This document shows positions 55,896 through 64,000 of a DNA stretch of 64,000 nucleotides, one piece after another. The DNA lies in contig JBJMIG010000091.1 in assembly GCA_045806965.1 (NCBI GenBank), forward strand, positions 1 to 64,000, in the 5' to 3' direction. A program made the translations under genes and the position numbers. The notes under the pieces were generated by a model. That model saw nothing but the letters and a program-made list of their open reading frames with translations. It was not told the origin of the DNA and did no database searches. Numbering within the stretch: the first letter of the stretch is position 1; every line of letters begins with the position of its first letter. The stretch comes from DASYTH01 sp045806965 (GTDB taxonomy: Bacteria; Actinomycetota; Actinomycetes; Mycobacteriales; Pseudonocardiaceae).

Positions 55896-56782
55896 GCGAG
55901 CCGGCGAGCCAGCCGTTGAGCGAACAGCTGGCGCCGAGCCTGGACGGAAAGGTCGCGATCGTGACCGGGGCGGGCGCCGGCCTTGGCCGGGCCGAGGCGC
56001 TCGCGCTCGCCGCGGCCGGAGCCCGGGTCGTGGTGAACGATCTGTCGGACGCGGACCTGGCGGACACCGTCGCCGAGATCGAGGCGGTGGGCGGCAAGGC
56101 GCTACCGGTCCCGGGCGATGTCGGCGAGCGGGCCACCGCGGACGCGCTGCTCTCTGGTGCGGTGGACCAGTTCGGTGGGCTGCATGTGGTGGTGAACAAC
56201 GCCGGTCTGCTGCGCGACCGGATGCTGTTCAACATGACCGACGAGGAGTGGGACCTGGTCGTCCGGGTGCACCTGCGCGGTCACTTCCTGCTGTCCCGCA
56301 ACGCCGCCGCGTACTGGCGCGCCAAGTACGCCGAGTCCGGCGGGCCGGTGTACGGCCGGGTGGTGAACACCGCATCGGAAGCGTTCCTGCTCGGCGCAAG
56401 CGGCCAGCCGAACTACGCCGCGGCCAAGGCCGGAATCGCCGCGCTCACCGTGGTCGCCGCGCGTTCCCTTGCGCGCTACGGGGTTCGGACCAACGCCATC
56501 TGCCCGAGGGCGAGGACGGCGATGACCGTCCCGGTGTTCGGCGCGGCGCCGCATGGCGGGTCGGACCCCTGGTCGGTCGACCATGTCGCGACGTTCGTCC
56601 GCTATCTGGCCACACCGGCCGCCGATGCGATCAACGGCCAGGTGTTCATCGTCTACGGCGGCCGGATCGGGCTGCTGGCCCCGCCGGCCATCGAGCGCCG
56701 GTTCGACTCGGTCACCGCGCTCGGCGACTACTTCGCCGGCCGCGATCCGGACTGGACATTCGCGATGAGGGAGGAACTGTGA
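55892..56782 (+). CDS. hsd4A: Hydroxysteroid / 3-hydroxyacyl-CoA dehydrogenase (Hsd4A/Rv3502c-like SDR)
   Basis: SDR of 296 residues with VTGAGAGLGRAEALALA, NNAG, and the catalytic NTASEAF and NYAAAKAG. Near the C-terminus LGDYFAGRDPDWTF is typical of the MFE-2-like 17-beta-HSD4 group. Mycobacterium has such a gene (Rv3502c) right before yrbE4A, where it oxidises the 3-hydroxyacyl-CoA side chain and the 17-hydroxyl. GTG at 55892 overlaps the adh stop (GTGA). Here an ALDH and a second SDR lie between it and yrbE4A. Confidence 0.86.
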   Translation: MSEPASQPLSEQLAPSLDGKVAIVTGAGAGLGRAEALALAAAGARVVVNDLSDADLADTVAEIEAVGGKALPVPGDVGERATADALLSGAVDQFGGLHVVVNNAGLLRDRMLFNMTDEEWDLVVRVHLRGHFLLSRNAAAYWRAKYAESGGPVYGRVVNTASEAFLLGASGQPNYAAAKAGIAALTVVAARSLARYGVRTNAICPRARTAMTVPVFGAAPHGGSDPWSVDHVATFVRYLATPAADAINGQVFIVYGGRIGLLAPPAIERRFDSVTALGDYFAGRDPDWTFAMREEL

Positions 56783-58290
56783 CGCTCACCCTTGCGGCGC
56801 GCCGCGACGAGATCGGCCTGCGGGACGGCCGGCTGCTGGTCGGCGGCGACTGGCGAGACGCCGGGGACGGCGCCACCTGGACCCACCTGCACCCGGCCTC
56901 TGGCGAGCCGATCGGCGCGTTCCCGGTGGCCACCGCGTCCGATGTGGACGACGCGGTGCGGACCGCTCGCGTCGCGTTCGACACCGGCCCGTGGCCGCGA
57001 TCCCGGGCCACCGAGCGGATCCAGTTGCTGCACCGGTACGCGGGCCTGCTCCGCGAGCACGCCGACGAGCTGCGCGGGCTACAGGCGCTGGACAACAGCG
57101 TGCCGCTCTCCTTCGCCGGCATCTATGCCACCTCGGTGAACGCCGCGGCCGACGTGTTCGACCACCACGCCGGTTGGGTGGACAAGGCCGGTGGTCAGAC
57201 GCTGCCGCCGTACCAGGGCGGTGAGCACCTGGCCATGACCTTCCGGGAGCCGCTCGGCGTGGTGGCCGCGATCCTGCCGTGGAACGCGCCGTTCCTGTTG
57301 TACGCGCAGAAGATCGCGCCCGCGCTGGCGGCCGGCTGCGCTGTGGTGCTCAAACCGTCCGAGTACGCCACGTTCACCGTGCTACGCATGGTCGAGCTGC
57401 TGCTGGAGGCCGGGTTGCCGGACGGCGTGCTGAATGTGGTGACCGGCCCGGGAGAGCCGACCGGGGAGGCGCTGATCACCCATCCCATGGTGGACAAGGT
57501 GAGCTTCACCGGCAGCCGAACGGTCGGCAGGCGGATCGTCGAGGCGTCCGCAGCCACCCTCAAACGGGTCTCGCTCGAGCTCGGCGGGAAGAGTCCGACG
57601 CTGGTGTTCCCGGACGCGCCCGACGTCGGCCTGGCCGCGATGACCACCATGGGCACGGTGACCATGGGCCTGTCCGGACAGGCTTGCGTGGCGCATACCA
57701 GGGCGCTGGTGCACCGCGACGTCTACGAGCAGTTCCTGGCCGCCGCGGAGCTGTTGGCCGGGGCGATCACCTACGGCGACCCGTTCGACGCCAGCGTGCT
57801 GGCCAGCCCCCTGATCAACGCCAGGCAGTTGGAGCGGGTGCTGGGTTTCATCGAACGCGCGCAGGAGGCCGGCGCCAAGCTGGTCACCGGCGGCGACCGG
57901 CCCGCCGGTGACCTGGCCGCCGGGAACTTCGTGCGCCCGACCGTGTTCGCCGATGTGGACAACGACATGGAGATCGCCAGGGAGGAGGTGTTCGGACCGG
58001 TGCTCGCGGTCGTTCCGTTCGCCGACGAGGACGAGGCGATTCGGTTGGCCAACGACACCGAGTACGGGCTCGGCGCAGGCGTGTACACGACGGACGGCCG
58101 GCGCGCGTTCCGGGTGGCCAGGCGGTTGCGGGCCGGCACCGTGGGAATCAACGGGTTCCAGCTGGAGCCGCACCTGCCGTTCGGCGGCTTCAAGCAGTCC
58201 GGGCTCGGCCGGGAGGGCGGGCGCGCCGCGTTCGAGGCCTACACCGAGCTGAAGACCGTGCTCATGCCGCTGACCGACGAATTGATGTGA
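56779..58290 (+). CDS. Aldehyde dehydrogenase
   Basis: NAD(P)-dependent aldehyde dehydrogenase of 503 residues. It has VVAAILPWNAPFLLYAQKIAPALAAGCAVVLKPSE, the Glu motif LELGGKSPTLV, the Cys region GLSGQACVAHTRALVH (catalytic Cys near 306), EEVFGPVL and the C-terminal PFGGFKQSGLGREGG. The GTG at 56779 overlaps the SDR stop (GTGA). In the KstR operon with the zinc ADH, it may turn the C26 aldehyde into the acid that FadD19 uses. The substrate is not shown by sequence. Confidence 0.88.
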   Translation: MTLTLAARRDEIGLRDGRLLVGGDWRDAGDGATWTHLHPASGEPIGAFPVATASDVDDAVRTARVAFDTGPWPRSRATERIQLLHRYAGLLREHADELRGLQALDNSVPLSFAGIYATSVNAAADVFDHHAGWVDKAGGQTLPPYQGGEHLAMTFREPLGVVAAILPWNAPFLLYAQKIAPALAAGCAVVLKPSEYATFTVLRMVELLLEAGLPDGVLNVVTGPGEPTGEALITHPMVDKVSFTGSRTVGRRIVEASAATLKRVSLELGGKSPTLVFPDAPDVGLAAMTTMGTVTMGLSGQACVAHTRALVHRDVYEQFLAAAELLAGAITYGDPFDASVLASPLINARQLERVLGFIERAQEAGAKLVTGGDRPAGDLAAGNFVRPTVFADVDNDMEIAREEVFGPVLAVVPFADEDEAIRLANDTEYGLGAGVYTTDGRRAFRVARRLRAGTVGINGFQLEPHLPFGGFKQSGLGREGGRAAFEAYTELKTVLMPLTDELM

Positions 58291-58294
58291 GCGG

Positions 58295-59047
58295 ATGGGA
58301 CGGCTGGACGGCAGGACCGCGCTGATCACCGGGGCGGCGCGCGGCCAGGGAGCGGCGACCGCGCGGCGCTTCGCCGCCGAGGGTGCCCGGGTGATCGTCA
58401 CCGACGTCCTCGACGACGAGGGGAAGCTGCTCGCCGCCGAGCTCGGCGACCGTGCCGAGTTCGCCCGCCTCGATGTGTCCGAAGAGGACGATTGGGCGGC
58501 TGTGCTCGAGACGCACGGCCCGGTCACCGTGCTGGTCAACAACGCCGGCATCCTGCATTTCGCGAGTCTGGCCGAGACCACGCTCGCCGACTACGAGCGG
58601 GTGATCCGGGTCAACCAGGTCGGCACCTTCCTCGGCATGCGCGCGGTGGTGCCCGGGATGGTCGCGGCCGGCGGCGGTTCGATCGTGAACACGTCCTCGA
58701 TCGAGGGCCTGGCCGCGGCGCCGCTGCTGGTGGCATACACGGCCTCCAAGTTCGCCATCCGCGGGATGACCAAGGTGGCGGCGATGGAGTTGGGGGACAA
58801 GGGAATCCGGGTCAACTCGGTGCACCCCGGCATGATCGACACCCAGATGCTGCCCACCGCGCTCGGCGGCTTCGCGGTCGACCTCAGCAGGCTCGGACGC
58901 AAGGTGGCGCTGCGCCGGGTCGGGCAGGCCGAGGAGATCGCGAACCTGATCCTGTTCCTGGCCTCCGACGAGAGCTCCTACTGCACCGGTGCCGAGTTCG
59001 TTGCCGACGGCGGGGCCACGACCGGCCACGCGCTGTCGGTAACTTGA
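58295..59047 (+). CDS. Short-chain dehydrogenase, 3-alpha(20-beta)-hydroxysteroid type
   Basis: Classical SDR of 250 residues: ITGAARGQGAATARRFAAEGA, NNAG, Ser in VNTSSIEG and Tyr-x3-Lys in YTASKFAIRGMT. The segment GMIDTQML and the final FVADGGATTGHALSV resemble the actinobacterial 3-alpha,20-beta-hydroxysteroid dehydrogenase. It follows the ALDH after four bases and precedes yrbE4A by 24 bases. A role in steroid 3- or 17/20-hydroxyl redox is likely. Confidence 0.86.
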   Translation: MGRLDGRTALITGAARGQGAATARRFAAEGARVIVTDVLDDEGKLLAAELGDRAEFARLDVSEEDDWAAVLETHGPVTVLVNNAGILHFASLAETTLADYERVIRVNQVGTFLGMRAVVPGMVAAGGGSIVNTSSIEGLAAAPLLVAYTASKFAIRGMTKVAAMELGDKGIRVNSVHPGMIDTQMLPTALGGFAVDLSRLGRKVALRRVGQAEEIANLILFLASDESSYCTGAEFVADGGATTGHALSVT

Positions 59048-59071
59048 TCGCCGCGCGGTCGTTGTCTACAC

Positions 59072-59854
59072 ATGGGCACCGGGTCGAATGTCGGGGTTCG
59101 GGGGCTCACCCAAGTGGGCCGCCTGACCACGCTCGCAGCCGAGGTGGTCCGGCTGACCTTCCGCCGGCCGTTCCAGCCCCGCGAGCTGGTGCAACAGTGC
59201 TGGTTCTTCGCCAGCGTCACGATCCTGCCGACCGCACTGGTGTCGATCCCGTTCGGCGCGGTGATCGCGCTGCAACTCGGCTCGCTCACCCAGCAGATCG
59301 GCGCGCAGTCGTTCATCGGCGCGGCCAGCGCGCTGGCCATCGTGCAGCAGGCCGCTCCGCTGATCACCGCGCTGCTGGTGGCCGGCGCCGGTGGCTCGGC
59401 GATGTGCGCGGACATCGGCGCGCGCAAGATCCGTGAGGAGATCGACGCGATGGAGGTGCTCGGGGTCAACCCGATCCAGCGCCTGATCGTGCCGAGGGTG
59501 CTGGCCGCCATGATCGTGGCCACGCTGCTGAACGGGTTGGTCAGCGTGGTCGGCGTGGCGGGTGGCTACTACTTCAACGTGGTCATGCAGGGCGGCACCC
59601 CGGGTGCGTACCTGGCCAGCTTCAACGCCCTCGCGCAGCTGCCGGACCTGTGGATCAGCGAGCTCAAGGCGGTGATCTACGGCTTCGTGGCCGGCATCGT
59701 GGCGGCCTACCGAGGGCTCAACCCGGCCAGCGGGCCCAAGGGCGTCGGCGAGGCGGTCAACCAGACCGTGGTGATCACGTTCCTGTTGCTGTTCCTGATC
59801 AACGTCGTGCTCACCGGCATCTACCTTCAGATCGTGCCGCCCAAGGGGATGTGA
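59072..59854 (+). CDS. yrbE4A: Mce4 permease subunit YrbE4A
   Basis: MlaE/YrbE-type integral membrane permease of 260 residues, one of two that make the channel part of the Mce4 sterol importer. It has five to six membrane segments and the family stretch ADIGARKIREEIDAMEVLGVNPIQRLIVPRVLA (EIDAMEVLG EQ-loop-like motif). The ATG at 59072 lacks a clear ribosome site. It is followed after three bases by yrbE4B. Confidence 0.92.
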   Translation: MGTGSNVGVRGLTQVGRLTTLAAEVVRLTFRRPFQPRELVQQCWFFASVTILPTALVSIPFGAVIALQLGSLTQQIGAQSFIGAASALAIVQQAAPLITALLVAGAGGSAMCADIGARKIREEIDAMEVLGVNPIQRLIVPRVLAAMIVATLLNGLVSVVGVAGGYYFNVVMQGGTPGAYLASFNALAQLPDLWISELKAVIYGFVAGIVAAYRGLNPASGPKGVGEAVNQTVVITFLLLFLINVVLTGIYLQIVPPKGM

Positions 59855-59857
59855 GCC

Positions 59858-60709
59858 GTGGCCACCACGATCGAGACCCGGCCGGGACGGGTGCGCGCAG
59901 CGGCGCAGGTGCCGCGGCAGGGTCTCGGCTCGCTCGGCGCGCAGCTCGCCTTCTACGTCCGGGTGCTCGCCTGGGTGCCGCGCACCCTGGTGCACTATCC
60001 GAAAGAGACGCTGCGGCTGCTGTCCGACGTGTTCTTCGGCAGCGGCGCTCTCGCGGTGATCGGCGGCACGCTCGGCGTGATGATCGGCATGACCGTGTTC
60101 ACCGGGCTGATCGTGGGGCTACAGGGGTACTCGGCGCTCAACCAGCTCGGCACCTCCGCGCTGACCGGGTTCATCGCCGCCTACTTCGACACCCGCGAGG
60201 TGGCGCCGCTGGCCGCCGGGCTCGCGCTTTCGGCGACCGTCGGCTGTGGGTTCACCGCGCAGCTCGGCGCCATGCGGATCTCCGAGGAGATCGACGCGCT
60301 CGAGGTGATGGCCGTGCCGAGCGTGCCGTATCTGGTGACCACGCGGGTGCTGGCGGCGCTCGGCGCGGTGATCCCGCTGTACGTGGTCGGGTTGCTCTGC
60401 TCCTACGCCGCGTCGCGGCAGATCACCGTCTGGTTCTACGGCCAGTCGGCCGGGACCTACGACCACTACTTCCATCTGTTCCTCCCGCCGGGGGACGTGT
60501 TGTGGTCGTTCCTCAAGGTGATCATCTTCAGCGTGGTGGTGATCCTGGTGCACTGTTACTACGGCTACACCGCGTCCGGCGGTCCGGCGGGCGTCGGGGT
60601 CGCGGTCGGGCGGGCCGTGCGGGCCGCGATCGTGCTCCAGATGTTGCTGGACTTCTTCCTCAGCCTGGCGATCTGGGGCGCGACCACGACGGTGCGGATC
60701 GCCGGATGA
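59858..60709 (+). CDS. yrbE4B: Mce4 permease subunit YrbE4B
   Basis: Second MlaE-type permease, 283 residues. Its N-terminus is cytosolic, then come membrane segments with GLIVGLQGYSALNQLGTSALTGFIAAYFDTREVAPL and MRISEEIDALEVMAVPSVPYLVTTRVLA, the same EQ-loop-like motif as in YrbE4A. GTG 59858 sits three bases after yrbE4A. Together the pair would couple to an MceG-type ATPase, which is not in this window. Confidence 0.92.
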   Translation: MATTIETRPGRVRAAAQVPRQGLGSLGAQLAFYVRVLAWVPRTLVHYPKETLRLLSDVFFGSGALAVIGGTLGVMIGMTVFTGLIVGLQGYSALNQLGTSALTGFIAAYFDTREVAPLAAGLALSATVGCGFTAQLGAMRISEEIDALEVMAVPSVPYLVTTRVLAALGAVIPLYVVGLLCSYAASRQITVWFYGQSAGTYDHYFHLFLPPGDVLWSFLKVIIFSVVVILVHCYYGYTASGGPAGVGVAVGRAVRAAIVLQMLLDFFLSLAIWGATTTVRIAG

Positions 60710-62034
60710 GCCAGACCCGGGTGCCGCTGCGCCACCAGCTGTACGGGCTGGTGTTCCTGGTGATCGTCGGGCTGCTGGTGGCGCTGTCGGTCGGCTTCTA
60801 CCGCAAGTCGTTCACCCCGGTGGTGCCGGTGCGGCTGGAAGTGAGCCACACCGGCAACCAGCTGCGCGAGCACGCGGATGTCAAGCTGCGCGGGCTGATC
60901 GTCGGCGAGGTGCGCGGGATCCACCCGGCCGGCGACCATGCCGTGCTCGACCTGGCGCTGGACCCTGACCTGGTCGGTCGCATCCCGTCGAACGTCTCCG
61001 CGCGGCTGCTGCCGAAGACGCTGTTCGGCGAACGCTATGTGGCGCTTGCGCTTCCGACGCGTCCATCCGGCCGGCCGATCGCCAAGGGGGACGTGATCGG
61101 GCAGGACTCGACGGCCACCGCGATCGAGCTCGAGCGGGTGCTCGACGACCTGATGCCGGTGCTTCAGGCGGTGCGGCCGGAGAAGCTGGCCGCCACGCTC
61201 AATGCGATGTCCACCGCGCTGGACGGCCGGGGCCGGCAGGCCGGCGAGACGCTGGTGGCGTTGCGGGACTACCTCCAACGGCTCGAGCCCGCGCTGCCCG
61301 ATCTGCGCGCCGACATCGAGCACCTGGCCACGGTCGCGGACACCTACGCGGCGGCCGCGCCGGATCTGCTCACGGCGCTCGCCGACCTGACCACCACCTC
61401 GCAAACCCTTGTCCAGCAACGAGCCGGGCTGGAAGCCCTGTTCGCAACGCTGACCACGGCAGCGGTGGACCTCACCAACTTTCTCGCCGTGAACGCGAGC
61501 AACCTGATCAGCCTCGGCGCGACGGCGCGGCCGACGCTGGCCGTGCTGGCGAAGTACGCGCCGGAGTACCCGTGCCTGCTCCAGCAGTTGGTGGACGCCA
61601 TCCCGGCCGCGGACGCCGCGTTCGGCAAGGGCACCGCGCACCCCAACGTGTCCCGGGTGACCATCGAGATCACCTCGAGCCGGGGCAAGTACCAGCCCGG
61701 TGCGGACACCCCGCGCTACACCGACAAGCGCGGCCCGAAGTGCTATCCGGTCGCGCATCCACCCGCGCGGTTCCCGCAGTACCCGGCCGGCGGCCCGCTG
61801 GCGGATGGCTCCACCAAGCCACCGCCGCCGAGGTCGGACCGGCCGCAGCAGTTCCAGCCGACCACGCCGCAGGCGGCCGCGGCGGCGCCGGCGCTGGCCA
61901 ACTCGCCAGCCGAGCGCGACCTGATCGGCGCGCTGCTCGCGCCGTCCCTCGGGGTGCCCCCGGACGAGGTGCCCGGCTGGGGCTCGCTCCTGGTCGGTCC
62001 CCTGCTGCGGGGCGCGGAGGTGACCGTGCTGTGA
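60706..62034 (+). CDS. mce4A: Mce4A substrate-binding/tunnel protein
   Basis: Mce family protein of 442 residues: N-terminal membrane anchor (about 10-30), an MlaD/MCE domain (about 40-120, with LRGLIVGEVRGI and LLPKTLFGERYVALALP), a helical tunnel region and a Pro/Gln-rich C-terminal tail (about 365-410). The tail is longer than in Mycobacterium (about 400 residues in all). ATG 60706 overlaps the yrbE4B stop (ATGA). The chain crosses the periplasm-like space to carry sterols inward. Confidence 0.92.
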   Translation: MSQTRVPLRHQLYGLVFLVIVGLLVALSVGFYRKSFTPVVPVRLEVSHTGNQLREHADVKLRGLIVGEVRGIHPAGDHAVLDLALDPDLVGRIPSNVSARLLPKTLFGERYVALALPTRPSGRPIAKGDVIGQDSTATAIELERVLDDLMPVLQAVRPEKLAATLNAMSTALDGRGRQAGETLVALRDYLQRLEPALPDLRADIEHLATVADTYAAAAPDLLTALADLTTTSQTLVQQRAGLEALFATLTTAAVDLTNFLAVNASNLISLGATARPTLAVLAKYAPEYPCLLQQLVDAIPAADAAFGKGTAHPNVSRVTIEITSSRGKYQPGADTPRYTDKRGPKCYPVAHPPARFPQYPAGGPLADGSTKPPPPRSDRPQQFQPTTPQAAAAAPALANSPAERDLIGALLAPSLGVPPDEVPGWGSLLVGPLLRGAEVTVL

Positions 62035-63062
62035 TCGCGCCGCTGCTCAAGATCATCGCGTTCGCCGTGGTCACGGTCGTGCTGACCGCGCTGCTCGGGC
62101 TGACCATCGCGAACAGCAACCTGGGCAGCACCAACGACTACACCGCCCGGTTCACCGACGCCACCGGGCTCAACGCCGGTGACGACGTCCGGATGTCCGG
62201 TGTCCGCATCGGACAGATCACCTCGATCCGCGTGGCGGACAGCAGATGGGCCGACGTGGGGTTCGAGGTCGAGGCGTCGCGGCGGCTGCCGGATTCGGTC
62301 ACCGCGGCGATCAGGTACCGCAACCTGATCGGCCAGCGCTACCTGGCCCTCGCGCTCGGCACCGGCGATCCCAACGCGATCCTGCGTCCTGGCGACACCA
62401 TCCCGGTGGAGCGCACCGCGCCCGCGCTCAACCTCACCGTGCTGTTCAACGGGTTCAAGCCGTTGTTCCAGGCGCTCAACCCGGACGAGGTGAACAAGCT
62501 GGCCGGTGAGCTGATCCAGGTACTTCAGGGCGAGGGCGGCACGATCGACAGCGTGCTGGCCCACACCGCCTCGCTCACCTCGGCCGTGGCCGGCAAGGAC
62601 AAGGTGATCGGGCAGGTGATCGACAATCTGAACACGGTGCTGGACACCGTGAACGGACGCACGGCCGAGCTGTCCGGGTTGATCGACACGGTGCAGGAAC
62701 TGGCCACCGGCCTCGCCGCGGCACGCCAACCGATCGGCGACGCGATCGGGGCGCTCGGCGAGTTGGCCGACTCGACCGCCGGGCTGCTGGCCGGCGCACG
62801 CCCCGCGTTGCACGACGACATCGCCGCGCTCGGCCAGCTTTCCGCCAACCTCGCCGCCAACGGGGACACGGTGGACCGGTTCCTCGCCACGCTGCCGCAC
62901 AAGGTCGCGGCGATCAACCGGGTGGCCAGCTACGGCGGCTGGTTCAACTATTTCCTGTGCAGCGCCTCGGGCAGGGTCGGCATCTCACGTCTCGGGATCG
63001 TGGTCGACCTCCCGGCGCTGCCCGCGCCGGGTTCCCCGCTGCCGGCCAGGTGCGGACCATGA
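62031..63062 (+). CDS. mce4B: Mce4B protein
   Basis: Mce family protein of 343 residues with an N-terminal membrane anchor (VIAPLLKIIAFAVVTVVLTALLG), an MCE domain (DATGLNAGDDVRMSGVRIGQITSI; YRNLIGQRYLAL) and the helical part. Near the end YGGWFNYFLCSASG carries the conserved Cys-containing segment. GTG 62031 overlaps the mce4A stop (GTGA). Confidence 0.92.
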   Translation: MIAPLLKIIAFAVVTVVLTALLGLTIANSNLGSTNDYTARFTDATGLNAGDDVRMSGVRIGQITSIRVADSRWADVGFEVEASRRLPDSVTAAIRYRNLIGQRYLALALGTGDPNAILRPGDTIPVERTAPALNLTVLFNGFKPLFQALNPDEVNKLAGELIQVLQGEGGTIDSVLAHTASLTSAVAGKDKVIGQVIDNLNTVLDTVNGRTAELSGLIDTVQELATGLAAARQPIGDAIGALGELADSTAGLLAGARPALHDDIAALGQLSANLAANGDTVDRFLATLPHKVAAINRVASYGGWFNYFLCSASGRVGISRLGIVVDLPALPAPGSPLPARCGP

Positions 63063-64000
63063 AGCGGCGGGGGGAGCGCAACCAGGCCACCGTCGGTGCG
63101 GTGGCCCTGGTGCTGGTCGCGCTCGCGGCGCTGGCCGCGTTCAACGCCGACGACCTGCCGATCATCGGCGGCGGCACCACCTACACCGCGGAGTTCACCG
63201 AGTCGGCCGGGTTGCGGGCGGGCAACGAGGTCCGGCTGGCCGGGGTCAAGGTCGGCAACGTGCGCCGGGTTCGCCTGGCCCGCAACAAGGTTCTGGTGGA
63301 CTTCAAGGTGCGCGACGTGGCGGTCGGCGACCGGAGCACGATCTCCATTCAAATCAAGACGCTGCTCGGCGACAAGTACCTGGCCGTCGCCGCCGCCGGG
63401 GACCACCCACAGCGCCCGACCGAGGTGATCCCGCGCGGCCGCACCAGCGCGCCGTTCGACATCGTGCCGGCGGTGAGCCAACTCTCCCGCACCGTCGACA
63501 AGATCGACACGGCTGCGCTCGCCAAGAGCTTCCAGGTCATCTCCGACACGTTCGCGCACAGCCCGCAGCACCTGCACGACTCGCTCGCCGGCCTGGCCAA
63601 GCTGTCCAGCACACTGTCCACCCGGGACGCCGAGCTGGCCAGGCTGCTCGGCAACACCGCCGCGCTCAGCCGGACGGTCGCGGATCGGGACACCGCGTTG
63701 CGCAAGCTGTTCACCGACGCCGCGCTGCTGCTCGACGAGCTGTCCCGGCGCAAGGACGCGGTGGCCGCGCTGCTGTCCGGCACCACCGCGCTGGCCGGCG
63801 AGCTGCGCGGTCTGGTGGCGGACAACGAGAAGCAGCTCAAGCCGGCGCTCGACGAGCTGGCCAAGGTGACCACCATCCTGCAACGCAACCAGGACAACCT
63901 CAGCCAGGGTCTGCACAACCTGGCCCCGTTCGTCCGGATGTTCAACAACGTGGTGGGCAACGGACGCTGGTTCGAGGGCTACATCTGCGGGTTGCTGCCG
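63059..64000 (+). CDS. mce4C: Mce4C protein (3' end outside the window)
   Basis: Partial Mce family protein; 314 codons are in view and the frame is open at the last base. It has an N-terminal membrane anchor (about 12-30), an MCE domain (ESAGLRAGNEVRLAGVKVGNV; IKTLLGDKYLAVA) and long helical repeats. Near the edge it reads VGNGRWFEGYICGLLP, the same conserved Cys region as Mce4B. ATG 63059 overlaps the mce4B stop (ATGA). mce4D-F are expected beyond the window. Confidence 0.9.
   Translation, partial: MKRRGERNQATVGAVALVLVALAALAAFNADDLPIIGGGTTYTAEFTESAGLRAGNEVRLAGVKVGNVRRVRLARNKVLVDFKVRDVAVGDRSTISIQIKTLLGDKYLAVAAAGDHPQRPTEVIPRGRTSAPFDIVPAVSQLSRTVDKIDTAALAKSFQVISDTFAHSPQHLHDSLAGLAKLSSTLSTRDAELARLLGNTAALSRTVADRDTALRKLFTDAALLLDELSRRKDAVAALLSGTTALAGELRGLVADNEKQLKPALDELAKVTTILQRNQDNLSQGLHNLAPFVRMFNNVVGNGRWFEGYICGLLP

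Overview
GC-rich actinobacterial chromosome segment, most likely from the Pseudonocardiales. The grounds are the codon usage, the HTH/DUF5753 plus DUF397 gene pair, a wax ester synthase, F420-type luciferase-like enzymes, and an aerobic sterol-degradation gene set that matches the Mycobacterium/Rhodococcus cholesterol regulons nearly gene for gene. The window carries two regulons side by side. One has KstR-type operators (TnnAACnnGTTnnA, eight sites) and serves uptake, side-chain degradation and ring A/B cleavage. The other has KstR2-type operators (AnCAAGnnCTTGnT-like, three sites) and serves C/D-ring (HIP) degradation.

Layout. 1-3.9 kb: a coiled-coil protein, then hsaA-hsaD-hsaC-hsaB (ring A opening) behind a KstR box. 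4-10 kb: PLP decarboxylase, NhaA-DsbA fusion, acyl-CoA dehydrogenase, Ser/Thr kinase. 10-16 kb: the HIP block, with echA and fadD3 on the minus strand and fadE30-ipdF-kstR2-fadA6 on the plus strand, divergent from a KstR2 box. 16-24 kb: accessory genes (WS/DGAT, FxsA, secreted Ntn-hydrolase with a discoidin domain, atypical polyprenyl synthase, a broken DUF4239 gene). 24-29 kb: echA20-ipdA-ipdB-ipdC-phzF on the minus strand, divergent from an SDR, with a KstR2 box between. 29-34 kb: AlaX, a LuxR/MalT regulator and a methyltransferase. 34-36 kb: fadA5 and cyp125, divergent, two KstR boxes. 36-38 kb: MarR/NAD-binding pair and a lipoprotein. 38-43 kb: a DUF35 protein, ltp4, ltp3 and a luciferase-like gene, divergent from a second luciferase-like gene. 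43-49 kb: a fadD with its own KstR box, echA19/fadD19 divergent, and a nitronate monooxygenase-like gene. 49-50.6 kb: HTH/DUF397 pair and DUF5302. 50.6-64 kb: fadE26-fadE27-fadD17 on the minus strand, divergent from a nine-gene plus-strand run adh-SDR-ALDH-SDR-yrbE4A-yrbE4B-mce4A-mce4B-mce4C; mce4C is cut by the window end.

How it works together (from the known pathway). Mce4 imports the sterol. CYP125, possibly helped by the ADH and ALDH, oxidises C26. FadD19 and FadD17 make CoA thioesters. FadE26/27, EchA19, the SDR, FadA5 and the Ltp3/Ltp4/DUF35 set shorten the side chain. HsaABCD open ring A. FadD3, FadE30, IpdF, EchA20, IpdAB, IpdC and FadA6 finish rings C and D. Not seen here: kstR itself, kstD, kshAB, hsaEFG, fadE28/29-chsH1/H2-ltp2 and the rest of mce4.

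The most striking non-coding signal is architectural. At seven sterol promoters the operator abuts or overlaps a TAnnnT -10 element followed by exactly six bases and then the start codon. This is the geometry of leaderless mRNA. Two families of intergenic repeats, an array of 14-bp repeats, and a polyprenyl synthase with a degenerate first Asp-rich motif are the other main points for a second look.
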